Shown: positions 1 to 11,417, numbered from the stretch's first letter. The stretch is 64,000 nt of DNA from Kalaharituber pfeilii (GCA_015179045.1 WHUZ01000004.1:992001-1056000), one strand, 5' to 3'. Numbers and translations: made by a program. Notes: generated by a model not told the origin, from the sequence alone.

Positions 1-917
1 ACCTTTACCAAAATAGGAAAAATGTTCACTACAGTATGCCATTGGTACTCTGTGGGTATTAGTGCAGTCACAGCCGAACTTGCTACACCTCTTCGGCATA
101 GACTGTAGAGTTTATATTCAGTACATAAGACTTCAGGTAAGCTCTTCCACACATGGCGACTCACAGCATGGCTAATATAATGGCTGAATATATATCAGAA
201 TATGTCACCACTCATATGCTATAAATTGGTAAAAAGAATGTGCAAAAAATAATTTACTATATTCTCCCATGCTCTGGCTTTAATTTGAGCCCACCTGAGG
301 GCCATTCTCATTCACAGGAGCTTTATCCATTGTCTCATAAATTTGGGCGGTTTCCCGGTGATGGGCGGTTTCTAGGTGAAACACTCTACTTGAAAATTAA
401 TTGTCTATGCCGAGCTTGCGAAGTTAAAAACAACAGGAAGTAGAAAGACTATAAACTCTATATAAGCCAAGGTTTTAAAAACAGAAGGTTACGCTTGTGC
501 CATTTTCTAATAAACTCTCTCAGGTTTCAGAAGAAGAAGGCGAACTGAACTATTTCACAAAGGAAAGGGAATCGTGCGGGAGGCCGAATGGGGGAGGCAG
601 GCCGGAAAGGGTAAAGAGAAAGGGCAAATAGAATGGGCAAACGAGAACAAGTACGCTTGGAGAAGCAAACTTTGAGAGGTGAACTAGGACAAGCCAACCG
701 GGCGATGGGTAGAATGTGTTAATCCGCCTATGCTGCGTTGAGACAAAGAACCCTGCGCCTGTATCTTCATTTTCTTTGTCTGTAATTTCCGTAGTAGCAT
801 TTCTGTGTCTGTTTGTATGTCTGAGTTTCTGAGTCTCTGTCCCGTGGCCTGCGGCCTGCGGCCCTTTTGTCCAATCTATAGAATAAAATAGAATGGCTGC
901 AAACTGTATGTGGATCG
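1..917. other. Left-edge stretch without a recognised gene
   Basis: No reading frame here has recognisable domain content, and the frames of up to about 150 codons overlap on both strands without splice or codon signals. Purine-rich sequence at 550-700 could be degraded LINE DNA, but I could not align it convincingly to the better copies in the window. Confidence 0.4.
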
Positions 918-968
918 CTGCCATAGGTTGGCAACCTGTATCCAGAGTTAAGTGACTTAAAAAAACTA
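918..968 (+). mobile_element. Diverged tail-B retroposon end
   Basis: The segment resembles the family B tail: a CTGCCAT start, an internal hairpin (AGGTT paired with AACCT around a short loop), a GTTAAGTGA block in place of GTTACGTGA, then a short A run. The inner stem differs from the AGGCT/AGCCT version elsewhere but keeps pairing. No target-site duplication is visible, so this may be an old insertion or the end of an older LINE copy. Confidence 0.6.
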
Positions 969-1390
969 TATAGGCAAGATTTCGGAAAAGAGCATACACA
1001 CCTTACAGTATATGCTAACCCACCATGGATATGAGTGGGCCTGCAGGCAACTATCCGTATATGTATGCTCGCTTGTAGAAACAAGCATTCTCATACTTAG
1101 GCGGGCACTGGATGCCGCCAAGACGCGCAAAAACGGGGCCACAAAGGCCGAAAATAATAGCCTAGGTATGAGAATACAGATCATTGACAAAGAACAAGGA
1201 ACAAGGAGGCTGACCCTGCTCAAAAGCAGGTTTGGGCTGACGCTGGTCTACAGCTAGGTAGTGTAATTGCATTCTATGGGATACCATTCTATGGGCATCG
1301 CCTTGGCATAGGCACAAGAATGCATATAGGTTGTCCCAACCGATCATAATATACTAGTGCTAGCGTCAAACCTGCCTTCGAAGAGGGTCA

Positions 1391-1830
1391 TGTTACGGGC
1401 GTGAGGGGCTAGGCTCCGGTGGGCGCTAGAAGGTACTGGATGTTACGGCTATGGAGGTGTGTATACAGTGGGCCAGAATGGCTACGGAGGTGTGTATGAT
1501 GCGGGCCGGAATGGCTACGGAGGTGTGTATGCTGCGGGCCGGAATGGCTACAGAGGTGTGTATGCTGCGGGCTGGAATGGCTACGAAATGGCTACGGAGG
1601 TGTATATACGGCAGGCTGGAAGGGCAGCTGTTTGGCGTGCAGTGCGCAGCGGAGCGGAGTGACTCACGGGCGTAATGAGGAAACGATAGGTTTCAGAGTT
1701 ATAGAGAACTCAGAACACCCCTTGTGTCTTAATTCTTCTAACTATGCCATTAGCCAGGGTTCATATAGATTAAGCCCGTCATCCATGACGAGTCAAACGA
1801 ATGAACAAAGGACTGACAATGTGGCAAACA
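1391..1830 (+). mobile_element. Truncated LTR (same family as 49.3-50.0 kb)
   Basis: The left end TGTTACGGGCGTGAGG matches the left end of the complete solo LTR at 49336-50028. The two stay alignable through a 33-bp repeat block, a GGGCGTAAT block and a GATAGGTTTCAGAGTT block, then diverge near 1800. The GTAACA right terminus seen in the other copy is absent, so the 3' part is lost or mutated. It ends about 230 bp before the NLR start codon and may supply promoter or 5' UTR sequence for that gene. Confidence 0.75.
1448..1626 (+). repeat. 33-bp tandem repeat inside the LTR
   Basis: About five units of a 33-bp motif starting GGCTACGGAGGTGTGTAT, with an 11-bp partial unit near 1579. The unit is a multiple of three and reads through in all frames, giving an artefactual repetitive ORF. 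The sister LTR at 49.4 kb has about four units with different base changes, so the array varies in copy number. Confidence 0.85.
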
Positions 1831-2439
1831 CTGTACCATAACTCGCAATGGAGATCCGATCTTGGTTAAGCGCTCTCGCTCCCCGCACGCATGCAACTCA
1901 GCACGAGAAGCTGAGTGATGAGCCGCAACAAACTTCTGCATATTCTGCGAAACTGCGATATATCAAACTTCAATTTCACGTACTCATAATCCTTCCGAAC
2001 TGTACGGAAAATTAAAGACACAGTGAACAGCGCGCGCATACTTTACCAGTTAGGGGTAATGGCCCAGCCACTGTCGGCGGGACCCCAAGCCATGTATGAT
2101 CACGTCGTTAGACCGCCTGAGCCATATTTGGACAAAAATACTCATAAGAGCTTTTTGCTTAGGGGGACTATTACCGGGCGACAGCATCTCCTCGCTGCTG
2201 TTAATAACTTCATCAACTTGCTGTCACCGCAGCAGAGGGCTACTCTCACACAGACCGGGGGCGACTTTGTGGGGCTGACCAAAGCCTTGCAAGACAAAAG
2301 AGTTTCGGAGAAGAGAATCAATCGTTGCGAAGCGTTCCTGCAATCAGTCCAACAATTTTCCGGTATAGTGGATACGATGATTCAGCACGATCCGGTCATT
2401 TCTGCTTTGATATGGGGAAGTATCAAGATTTTGTTCTTG

Positions 2440-2849
2440 GTATGTATGCTTTGCATTGTCTAATTTTTCTCATAAAATGTTACTCGCATCAATTGCGATG
2501 GGATATGGCAAGGAATAAAGGAGGTACGGGGAAGGAATGACGCAAGTACGGACGGAAAGAAAAGAAAATGCTCAATGCACCTACCCCCTATTCCCTACTA
2601 GCGCCTCTACCGTCTATTCTTCTCTTCTCTCCTTTCCCTGCCATAAGCCGGTAGCCTGTATGCGGAGTTACGTGACCAAAAAAAAAATTCTTCTCTCCTC
2701 GCCTCTGGCTTCACTATCACCGAACCTTGCCTGTCTCCTTCTCTTCCTTGTGTATTAAACATTTTGTCCTTCTCATGAATCCACATTGCGGCTTTGTGTG
2801 TGCCAGAAGAACTTTCACAAGTACTGAGATTTCGGAATAGACAGCACAG
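2440..2849 (+). other. NLR intron 1, enlarged by a retroposon
   Basis: Donor GTATGT at 2440 and acceptor CACAG ending at 2849 join TTG to AAC in phase 0 and restore a continuous helical domain (ILFL then NFVQYF). At 410 bp it is much longer than the other introns of this gene (57-162 bp). A 55-nt tail-B insertion plus its 11-bp duplication explains part of the excess. Confidence 0.75.
2634..2688 (+). mobile_element. Mini-retroposon, tail B, in NLR intron
   Basis: This 55-nt insertion holds the B hairpin (CCCTGC at the 5' end, GCGGAG at the 3' side), GTTACGTGA and A10. An 11-bp duplication TCTTCTCTCCT flanks it at 2623-2633 and 2689-2699. Its 5' end lies within two bases of the usual B start. 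Confidence 0.9.
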
Positions 2850-5800
2850 AACTTCGTTCAATACTTCAGTGAGCTCACAAAGTTATTGGAGAGGGTGGGG
2901 CAGCTATGGCCCATTTTCAAAGAATTTCAAGAGCTATGGCCGCAATCTCAGGGTCTTCAAGACGCAGTCCTGGAGTACTATGCCCAGATAGTGGATTTCT
3001 GTGCAAATGCGATTGAATTTCTGCGTAGCTCAGGTAAGACCCCACAAGTACCCAATTGTACAATACGACAAGCGATTACGCTAACAGTTTGATATTTATC
3101 TAGGTGCCAGGATGGTACTCAAAGCGATGCTGCGTCCAGTGCAGAATGAGTTCCAAGATGCGGAACAAAAGCTCCTCTTCCAGCAGAAAATTGTGGAGTA
3201 CCAAATTATTCTTGCGAAGGAGGATGAAGAAAGGAAGGCGAGGCAGCAACAGGTGCTTTTTAACACCGAATTGGAGAGGAAGTTCGATGTGGGAGTGTCT
3301 CTCCTAAGGAGACTAGAGGCAGGGGAAAATGGTAACTCCACATGGCATGTCTAGAAGATGTTACAAAGTGCTTATTTGTGAACGTCAGGAAATGAACGTC
3401 AGCTGCAATTGCAGAAAATAGGTGACAACGTGCTACAACTGGAACGAAGAAGGGACGCTCAGAAAAAGTGTAAGTTGGGCATCTTCTAACCATTTGTGAT
3501 GGTTTCTCTATCACTCCATTTTACCTTAGCGAAGCTAAAAAAGCGCTGAATTGTTGGAATATGTATGGGCAGATGATGACCGCCAAAAGCTACTCAAACG
3601 GATCTCCAATTACGATCATACAGAAATATTCCTAGATTGCGCGAATACCAGTCATCCACGTACTGGGGAATGGCTGTATGAAATGCATGAATATAAGGAA
3701 TGGGTTCAATCCCCAGTACCTTCACTTCTATGGTGCTACGGAATACGTACGTACAATATTTTTTGCCCCCTTCTTTCTTTCCTACATTTTGTGTTTCTTC
3801 CCCCCTTTCTTAATATTCGCTTTATGCCGCCCTCTCGGAACATGACTGGGCTTCTCCTTCGTACACGGCCAAATGGCTAACGGCAATATAACTCATTCGT
3901 TACTATAGCAGGGTCAGGAAAATCGGTTTTAGCGACTTCAGTTGTGAAGCATCTTCTCGATACATGTTTGAAGCAAGCCAGTCGTACCAGTGGATCAAGA
4001 AAAACGTTCATCGGCTACTTTTTCTGTTCATTCTACGATCAACGCTCACTCAAGCTCGAAGTAATAATGAGAAGCTTGATTAAGCAGGCGCTGTCAGTTT
4101 TCCATGGCACCTCTGAATTCAAACAGCAGTTAGCAGATTTCTTCCAGCGATGCAACGGCATCCCACTTCTTACTTCATGGCAAGAACTTCTCGTTCGCAC
4201 TCTGAGAATACCCAATTGCTCCTATCTGGTATTTGATGGCATTGATGAATGTCCGATGATGTTCAAACAAAGATACTTGATTTGTTAGAGAAAATATTAA
4301 GCCTGCGACGATGCATTAAAATCTATCTTTCAAGCCGCAAAGAGGCTTATTTAGCCAGGAAGCTCACCAGTGCTACCTCAATATCCCTCGACAATGTTCC
4401 ACCACGCCCTGAGATTGTAGCGTATATTGATGCAATGTTGAAGAAGCATTTGGATGATGGGAGATTACAACTGCAGAGCCCCACAATGCTCGAAGAAATT
4501 AAGAAGGCATTAATGATCGGCGTTGAAGGAATGTGAGTTTAAGATTTGAATGCTCTAGGGTTTCTCTACTTTAAAAGGAAGTACTAAATACTATATATCC
4601 TAACTTAGGTTCTTGTGGGTCAAATTACAAATACTCGATATTTGTAAGCAGCCCAATGATGAAGATATACGAAAGGCATTGCAATCGTTGCCTCATAACT
4701 TGGATGAAACCTACAAAAGGATTCTAGAACGTATTGTCAACGATGTAATAAGGACATTGCGATCGAGGCTTTTCGGTGGCTCACTGCATCGAAGAGGCGC
4801 TTGTCACTCCGTGAACTTGCAGAGGCAGTGTTTATCAGAGACGGTGATACCACACAAACACAAGTACTAAACCGTATACCTGCAGGCCTAGACAAAGTGA
4901 TTGAAGCTTGTGGGAACTTTTTAGTAGTGCAAGAGCCAGCTTGTGATTCTTCAACTGTCCGCTTCATACACTCAACTGTGGTAACCTTTTTGCACACATA
5001 CAAACTCTCAACAAACCTCCAGGGGTTCCATATTGACGTGGATGCTGCAGATCTACATGTAGCTACAAGATGCCTACAATACTTACATTTTCAAGACCTC
5101 CAGACTCAACTAGGGCCATCGTCCAAACCGAAACAAGTTACAATTTCAGTTCCAACACCTCATTTGATGCCGGCGGAATTGAGGAAAGGTTTTGTCGCTA
5201 CTGCCTCTTGCTACGTTCCTGGAAGATCCTTGAGAAACCGTGGTCCCAGCCAAGTCAACATAAAATTGTCTAAGCCTGCTTATGCTGTACAAGGGGCAAA
5301 CAAAAATAACACTATACCAACTTTATTCGATTATATTATGCAGAACTGGCTAAATCATTGCAAAGGATTACCAGTCGCACATCAGTCGGGACCCATTGTC
5401 CAGAAGTCATATTGGACTTGGTTTCGCAATCTAGTCCTCAATGATCGTGACGTAGTCAAACTTCCGTGGCTATCGAATTCAGCATCAATAAAAGACACTT
5501 CTTACGAGCGCTTCAAATGGGCAGTTCACAACTCACACGATCCTCTAGTTCAACTCATATTTCAAGAACTGGGCTTAGAAACTGCTTCACTTCAGTATGT
5601 CGAAGATTTCCTTTCTAGGACTGCCGTCGCCGAGAAATACGAATGCGAAGTGTCTCAGATGCCTTTACTGGTCTCCGCTGCACTTGGACTCCCTTATCTC
5701 ATTGACTTTTACCTCAGCAAAGGTTCACGATTGGACTTCGAATTTCAATTGCCTGGAACGGGTGAAACACAAACGGCTCTTATGGCTGCTGCATCAAGAG

Positions 5801-6515
5801 GACACCTAACAACTATCGAATACCTTTTACGTGCTGGTGAGCAGATTGGTCTTGAGTACAGCCCAGATTATCTAGACCGGGCTGTTCATTCGGCATGTAC
5901 TGCTGGACATCTCGCAGTTGTTCAGAGACTTATCCTTGAAGGAGCTTCAACGAAGTGGAGCGCTGTACTTTTAGCGGCAGCCGAAGCTGGCCAAAAGCAA
6001 TTCGTCAGCGATATATTGGATCAAGGACTGGTTAGCCAAGCAGATGGTCTAACTAGCATAATCGCTCAAGCGTTGAATTGCGCGGCCCGGAATGGATAAT
6101 AATACCTACAATGCGCTTGGAGAGACCTTGCTTACAAACGCATCCGAAAATGGCCATACGGGGGTCGTTAAAATACTTCTAGCCGCTGGAGCTAAGCCAA
6201 AGGAGGGCTTCAATGTCCCGTCACTTATAAGCGCATCAAAGAATGGGCATGCAGAAATAGTTAAGCTACTCCTGTCATCTCTAATCGGCTTCCCCTACCT
6301 ACCGATAGTCAAAAAGGTTCCAGAAGGACTTTTAGATGAACCGCTGTGTGCAGCTGCAAAAGCTGGTCACTACGAAATTGCAAAGTAGCTTTTAGCAGCA
6401 GGTGCTGACGTAAGTAGACCAAGTGCAGATGGGGGATTGCCTCTTCAACATGCTGCAAAGTGGGGTCGTGGTGAGGTTTTGAAGCTACTTCTTTCCGCGG
6501 GGGCAGATGTCAATG

Positions 6516-6815
6516 GAGGGAGTGGTAGAGTCCTTGAGGGTGGTTCCAGCAACGGCCACATTGAGATTGTGAAGCTGCTTCTTGCTGCGGGGGCAGATGT
6601 CAATGTCAAGAGAGAATCGAGTGGTACAGCCCTTCAGGGTGCTTCCAGCAACGGCCACATTAAGATTGTGAAGCTGCTTCTTGCTGCGGGGGCAGATGTC
6701 AATGAACAGAACTCGCATGAATATACAGCCCTTCATTTCGCTTCCAAATACGGGTATCTTGAGATTGTTAAGCTGCTTCTTGTAGCAGGTGCAGAAGTTA
6801 ATACAGCCGCCGGGT
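6516..6815 (+). repeat. Near-identical ankyrin repeats
   Basis: Consecutive units of about 99-105 bp encode SSNGHIEIVKLLLAAGADVN-type ankyrin repeats. Parts of neighbouring units are nearly identical at DNA level, for example the stretch ending GGGGGCAGATGTCAATG near 6506, 6590 and 6690. Such internal homogeneity is typical of repeat arrays in fungal NLRs that vary by unequal exchange. Confidence 0.8.
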
Positions 6816-6934
6816 CCTTCAACCTGACTGCTCTTGACCTTTCACTAGAAAATGGTCATGATGACGTTGCACAGGTGCTCCGTGCAGCTGGTGGAGTGAC
6901 CGTAGACGATCGGGACCATAATGAGGTAATCTGA

Positions 6935-7382
6935 TGTTTCGGTAAGTGGGCGTCAACCTCTCCCTAGTAATCATGGAATGCTTGTGATGATGAGTTTGTG
7001 TGAAATTGTTGTTGACAGATATGCTATCAGGGTTTTCATAATACGCACGCACCAGGAAACTTCGAAACTTGACATCAAAATTAATGCAGAACATTATACA
7101 GGTTCAATTGGGTTGATGTGGAGACTGGAACACGAGATACCACAATCTATTGTAGCGAGACCTTCTGTCTTCTTATCTTCAATTACGTTCACTATTTGCT
7201 CTGAAGAATCTTTTCTATCTATTTATCCCTTAGCTTGCTGAGCACCCTCCATCTCTTATGTTAAATTTTCTCCTTTTGGATTGAGTGATGCGTTGGTGCA
7301 TAATCAAGTCTTAGTCCTATTTTTTTTTGTGTTCTTTGAGCACCATTGTAACTTTCATGTTCATTCTTCGTTTCCTAATTCT
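6935..7382 (+). other. NLR 3' flank
   Basis: No gene recognised. The sequence becomes T-rich after 7190, consistent with a 3' UTR and downstream region, and leads into the mini-retroposon at 7392. Confidence 0.4.
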
Positions 7383-7391
7383 TAGTTTCGT

Positions 7392-7457
7392 GGTTTTTTT
7401 TTTTTTTTTTTTTTTTTTTTTCACGTGATCCCGCTTGTAGCTGTTCGCCATGGCAGA
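7392..7457 (-). mobile_element. Mini-retroposon, tail B
   Basis: A T-run followed by TCACGTGATCCCGC and the reverse of the B hairpin, ending CCATGGCAG. It is flanked by TAGTTTCGT at 7383-7391 and 7458-7466. Confidence 0.9.
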
Positions 7458-7538
7458 TAGTTTCGTTTTCTATGTCCAAAACAGCAGTACCTCAGACATG
7501 AGACCCATGCAGATGGTGCTAGGTCGCTATCCAGTATA

Positions 7539-7594
7539 CATCGCCATAGCCCTTAGGGCGGCATGCGAGCAATGATATAAAAAAAAAAAAAATA
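7539..7594 (+). mobile_element. Mini-retroposon, tail A
   Basis: A 56-nt insertion beginning CATCGCCATAGCCC and ending GAGCAATGATAT plus poly(A). It is flanked by TATCCAGTATA at 7528-7538 and 7595-7605. It contains one complete A hairpin and nothing else. Confidence 0.93.
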
Positions 7595-8007
7595 TATCCA
7601 GTATATATACATGTGTGTGCTACAATAGGTTCTTGCTGGCGATTTCCAATATGTCAGAGTGGTTATTGCCTATGCTACTCCTTATCTAGTCATATAATAT
7701 TGCAATAACCAGGCTGTTGCGTGCGTGAACTCTATATGCCCATTCCTTTCCCTCCGACATAGCTTCCCGCTGGATGAGCGGGAAAAGGTAACTGTAAAGA
7801 AGCGGACTATATACCAAATACTGTAGAATGTGAACCTACCTGGTCAGCAGCTCGATAGGAGATTGCAATAGGTAAGGCCATCAGAAATAGCGAGCAGATT
7901 GAGAAAGGTTGTATAGGCAAGAGGAGGAACATCTACAGCAGTATACTGGCATAGATATCAGCAGTAGCCATTAAAGGAGGACACCAACCTACGAAGTCTC
8001 TAGCAGT

Positions 8008-8061
8008 TTTTTTTTTTTTTTTTATATCATTACTCGCGTGCCGCCCTATGGGCTATGGCGA
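8008..8061 (-). mobile_element. Mini-retroposon, tail A
   Basis: A 54-nt insertion: poly(T), ATATCATTACTCGCG, then the reverse hairpin ending GGCTATGGCGA. The 14-bp duplication AAGTCTCTAGCAGT lies at 7994-8007 and 8062-8075. Confidence 0.93.
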
Positions 8062-8385
8062 AAGTCTCTAGCAGTGGCAATACAAAAATATCCAGGTGCA
8101 TTACCACTGGCAGGATAGGGATAAAACTCGGAAAGAGGTAGTACGGTGGCTTATGAACGTGGAATCATCCCAGAGACAAGTGCAAAAAATTATCCTAGAG
8201 TATCGGGGAGGGGGGGGGGGGCGATACTGCTAAGACAGGGAGACCCCAAGTAAATTACAAATGGCGCATTAAGCATCTTGAGTGGGCAAGCAGGAGCGGG
8301 GTACAGTATTGGCGAGGGAATGCAAAGCCAAAGTCAATGGTAATTAACTGTCAGCGATGCGCATGCCGGATTGAGGACTATAGCT

Positions 8386-8468
8386 TTTTATATATATATA
8401 TATATATATCTTTTTTTTTTTTTTTTTTTTTATGTCATATATATATATATCAATACTCGCATGCCGCC
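8386..8468 (-). mobile_element. Mini-retroposon, truncated tail A with TA tracts
   Basis: Flanked by GAGGACTATAGCT at 8373-8385 and 8469-8481. The insert contains a T-run bracketed by (TA)n tracts and only the 3' half of the A hairpin (CATGCCGCC on the plus strand), so cDNA synthesis stopped inside the hairpin. The TA tracts probably expanded from the ATATCAT junction. Confidence 0.85.
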
Positions 8469-8602
8469 GAGGACTATAGCTGAAATTCTATTTATCAGAG
8501 GTAGCTACACGCTTACTGCTCTAGAGTTCACTGTGAAGGTTCGAATTCGCGTTAGTACAGAGAGTGGAATGCATTTTCTGAGAAGAGATTAGAGCTGCGG
8601 GA

Positions 8603-9245
8603 TTTTTTTTTTTCCTATCACGTAACCCCGCTTAGCGCTATTCGCTATGGCAGGGTCCCTGAACCGAGCCCGTATGGCCCGGAAACAGGCACCCGTGCAA
8701 CTACCTACATAAACGTCCCCTATATCACTAGAACAAAAACAAAAACAACCCTGTTTCCTCTTACAGGCCTGACGCAAGACAATTGTGGTGGGCGTAGGAG
8801 GCATCATGACAGCTTAAGAGGCTTTACCAATGCGACGCCAGCAACTCCTCTTCAGCTGCCCCTCCTCCTCCTTCCCCATCCACTTCCATCCTACCCTAGG
8901 GTGCTTTCCCTTTTCCTTTGTACCCACTCTGTTCCGCTCATATGATTCCGAGTGCAGACATCTCCCCGACAAACCTTACCTTTGCTGGTTTTTAGACCAT
9001 CTGATTCTACCTCCTCTTTTAGGTAGATTACTACGGAGCTGGTCTTTTTTTTTAAAAAAAATATCATTTCTCGCATGCCGCCCTGCGGGCTATGGCGATA
9101 CCGAGCTAGTCTTCTTCCCTTCCCTCCTTTCCTTCTTCAACAACCATCGGCCTGCAACTATGCTCTCCATCCATGGGTTCGCCTTCTCCATCCAGTCCTA
9201 ACCTTTCCCAGCTTTTGTTGTTGCAATTCCATAGCTGGGGGAGCT
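8603..9245 (-). mobile_element. LINE-B copy, ORF1 end joined to tail B
   Basis: Read on the minus strand: ORF1 carboxyl-terminal sequence (9200 down to about 8900, containing KKTSSVVIYLKEEVE), a short 3' UTR with GTGCCTG/CCGGGCC blocks, then tail B with an inner stem TAGCG/CGCTA and poly(A) (T-run at 8603-8613). It matches 35.6-36.3 kb and 60.2-60.7 kb. No ORF2 lies between ORF1 and the tail. A tail-A mini-retroposon interrupts the ORF1 segment at 9047. The 5' end is approximate. Confidence 0.75.
9047..9102 (-). mobile_element. Mini-retroposon, tail A, nested in LINE-B
   Basis: Flanked by GAGCTGGTCTT at 9036-9046 and GAGCTAGTCTT at 9103-9113 (one mismatch). The insert is a T9A8 stretch, ATATCATTTCTCGCATGCC and the rest of the A hairpin. 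It splits the ORF1-derived segment of the surrounding LINE. Confidence 0.88.
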
Positions 9246-9318
9246 GTGCAGATACGAAATGCAAAGGGTCCGAAGTAAGGTGTTATGACAGGTTGGAGAC
9301 ATCGGACATTGGTTCGCC

Positions 9319-9362
9319 TTCGCCATATCCCACGGAAAAGATGCGAGCAATGATACCAAAGA
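9319..9362 (+). mobile_element. Degenerate tail A
   Basis: CGCCATATCCCA followed a few bases later by GATGCGAGCAATGATA resembles tail A with the inner stem destroyed. No duplication was seen and the poly(A) is eroded. Probably an old copy. Confidence 0.5.
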
Positions 9363-11417
9363 TGGAAACCGAACAGTCGTTCGAGAAATGTTCTGAGGGT
9401 GTCGTGGCATGAGGTAGTGTGGTGCGCTGAGCTGAAAAAGTACATTACCTAGTGCGAGGCAACCAGTGGAGTGCTTCGCAGAGGCGGACATTTGGCGAGA
9501 AGCTACAGTAACCGCTTCGCAGGTTGGCGGTACTTTACCTACCTATCTAGTCTCGTAACCAGACTTAGTCAGCGTCGCTACCTTTCTACCTTTTGGTGCA
9601 ATGGATCGTTTGGCTATGACCCACAACAAAAGGCGCCGGCAGCGCTGGTGTGGAGAAAGGTTATAGCCAAAGGAGCGCCGGGCGCTGCTAGCCCTCCTAC
9701 CCCGGGAGGGATGGGAGGAAGAGCTTGTGGTGCCATTGAAGCTGACAACTGTGAGGCGGTGTATCTTTCCCCAAAGCATACATGTATCACTAGGTGTCTT
9801 TTTATTTGTTCCGTATCGGAGGAGATGATTGCAAAGGTGGTGCAGAAGTTTGGGGAGCTACACCGGACCGGGGCATGGAAGGCAAGAGAAGGAAAGTTAA
9901 TGGGGATGCAGTTGACAAGTTTTAGCACAAGACCAGCACCGGAGGTAGAGGTGATGAGAATGCAGAGGAGAGCATGCAGGAGGTGGGAGGATGAGTCTAG
10001 AAGGGAGGTTGGGGAAGGGGAGGTAGAGAGGTAGATGAGCGAGTGTAATGGGTTATAGAATAAAAAGCCTATTTGGAAATGCGCATTATCATACATCATC
10101 GTTTCCTATGAGCCAACCAAGCTCTCCGCTATTTGCTAACAAAAAACGGAACCGAAACTTTGTTTTTGTTTTATTTCCACGTCAGTCTGTTCGGTGGCGC
10201 TATCGACCATCATTTTTTTAACCTCTCATATTGTAACAGCAGCTAAGAAAAAGTACAATCGCGAAGTCCTCTTCTTTCCATCCGTCCATTCTTTTCTTTT
10301 TCTTTTGTTTTCTCCTACTCGTCTCCTAGTCCCCTGTTTAAAGCTTTTCGTACTCTCTTTCACTCCCCTTCCATCTTTCTGACCTTTACCCCGTAAGTTT
10401 ACCATTTCCGGATTCGCGTCGATGAAGCGGAAGGTTGTCGGCTGAGGAAGCCGTCGGAGGATGCTTCCTGTCACAACTATCGGAGGTGGGCGTGTGATTG
10501 AGGATGGGGGGTGCGCGGTGAATTTAAGGAGCGTGGGTTTTGTCTACTTTTGTGAACTGACTTATTCCTTAGTCGTATAGGAATGCTTACTGTCTCTAGT
10601 GGGGGAGGTAACAACAAGTGCCATGGTCACGCACACAATTGAGGGCCCCGGTTCGACTCTCCGGGGAACAGGGTTATCTGGTATCTTATTCAATAAGATG
10701 GACTGTAATGCTCCGGTTCCAGCTGTCAATATTTGGGAGTTACAAACCTTGGTTCCTAGCAAGGATCAATTGGAAGTTGGAAACCAAGGCAACTCGTTTT
10801 TTACTTGTCGCATGAGCCTTTTCATTTGCGCATGAAATTTCAATGAACACTTCGGGAATTGGAACCAGGGCAACTTGTTTGAATTTTTGCGGCCAAGAAA
10901 TTCTAGCATTTTATTCTCTCCAAATACTTGCTATGTCGCAGGAGCCAAGTTGGACTACAACTTCACCTGGTAATTTTTTTTTTTCTTACCTATGACGCGG
11001 GACCGGGAATATACGCATTCAACCTCCGAACCCATATCATCATTCTCTACATCAATCTTGATAACCTTGACATATTGTATTACTTATGTACATGTCATTG
11101 CTCTTTTACCAGACATCATATTGTATTACATTAGCTTTATATGTGATTCGTTGTCTCTCACCCAGAGTCACCCCGGTTTCATTCCTCATTGTCGGCTCAA
11201 GTCAAGATGCTGTCCTGCGACTGCGGCCTCCTTCCTAATATCCACGATCACCACATACCCCGTTCTTCTAGGTCGACAATGACAGGTATGTGCTTCCAAA
11301 CAACCCATTATCCTCCACTGTGCCCCCCCTAACCACTACCACGTACCCCACCTAGGCCCAGCTTCACCTCCCGGCCTCTCTTGCTACCCAGCCTCACCCC
11401 TCATCGATGTACCCCCC
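9363..11417. other. Gene-poor stretch
   Basis: One frame of 187 codons (9471-10034, plus strand) is open but shows no motif, no signal peptide and an odd composition; I do not call it a gene. From 10250 to 10400 the sequence is strongly pyrimidine-rich. A weak B-box-like GGTTCGACTC near 10650 does not form a tRNA cloverleaf. Confidence 0.4.

Larger units (their letters stand above)
2059..6934 (+). pseudogene. NLR (STAND) protein: DUF7708-like / NACHT / ankyrin, decayed
   Basis: Fungal NOD-like receptor: an N-terminal signalling domain, a nucleotide-binding NACHT and a C-terminal ligand-sensing repeat array; such proteins act in heterokaryon incompatibility and innate defence. Exons inferred from frame: 2059-2439, 2850-3033, 3104-3331, 3389-3469, about 3530-3746, 3909-4532, then 4609-6934. 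Exon 1 encodes a DUF7708-like helical domain (HDPVISALIWGSIKILFL). Walker A reads GIPGSGKSVLA across the 3747-3908 intron and Walker B is YLVFDGIDEC near 4225-4255. A winged-helix-like SLRELAEAVFI segment follows near 4800, and ankyrin repeats run about 5730-6920. Breaks: one extra A in the run at 3536-3541, a shift near 4254, a shift near 4745, a shift near 6094 and TAG at 6386-6388. The start is the first ATG in frame; 2023 is GTG. Either a pseudogene or several assembly errors; domain identity is firm, function is not. Confidence 0.85.

Noticed and set aside
1451..1675. Repetitive ORF (GYGGVYAAGRN-type) as a structural protein
   Set aside because: It is created by the 33-bp tandem repeat in an LTR and recurs, altered, in the solo LTR.
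2023..2058. NLR start at 2023
   Set aside because: The codon is GTG; the ATG at 2059 is the first plausible start.
9471..10034. 187-codon open frame as a gene
   Set aside because: No motif, overlapping minus-strand frames of similar length, and location between LINE fragments; length alone is weak evidence.
10588..10665. tRNA-like B-box (GGTTCGACTC) near 10650
   Set aside because: The arms beside it do not give a 5-bp T stem with a 7-nt loop, and no A box or cloverleaf fits upstream.
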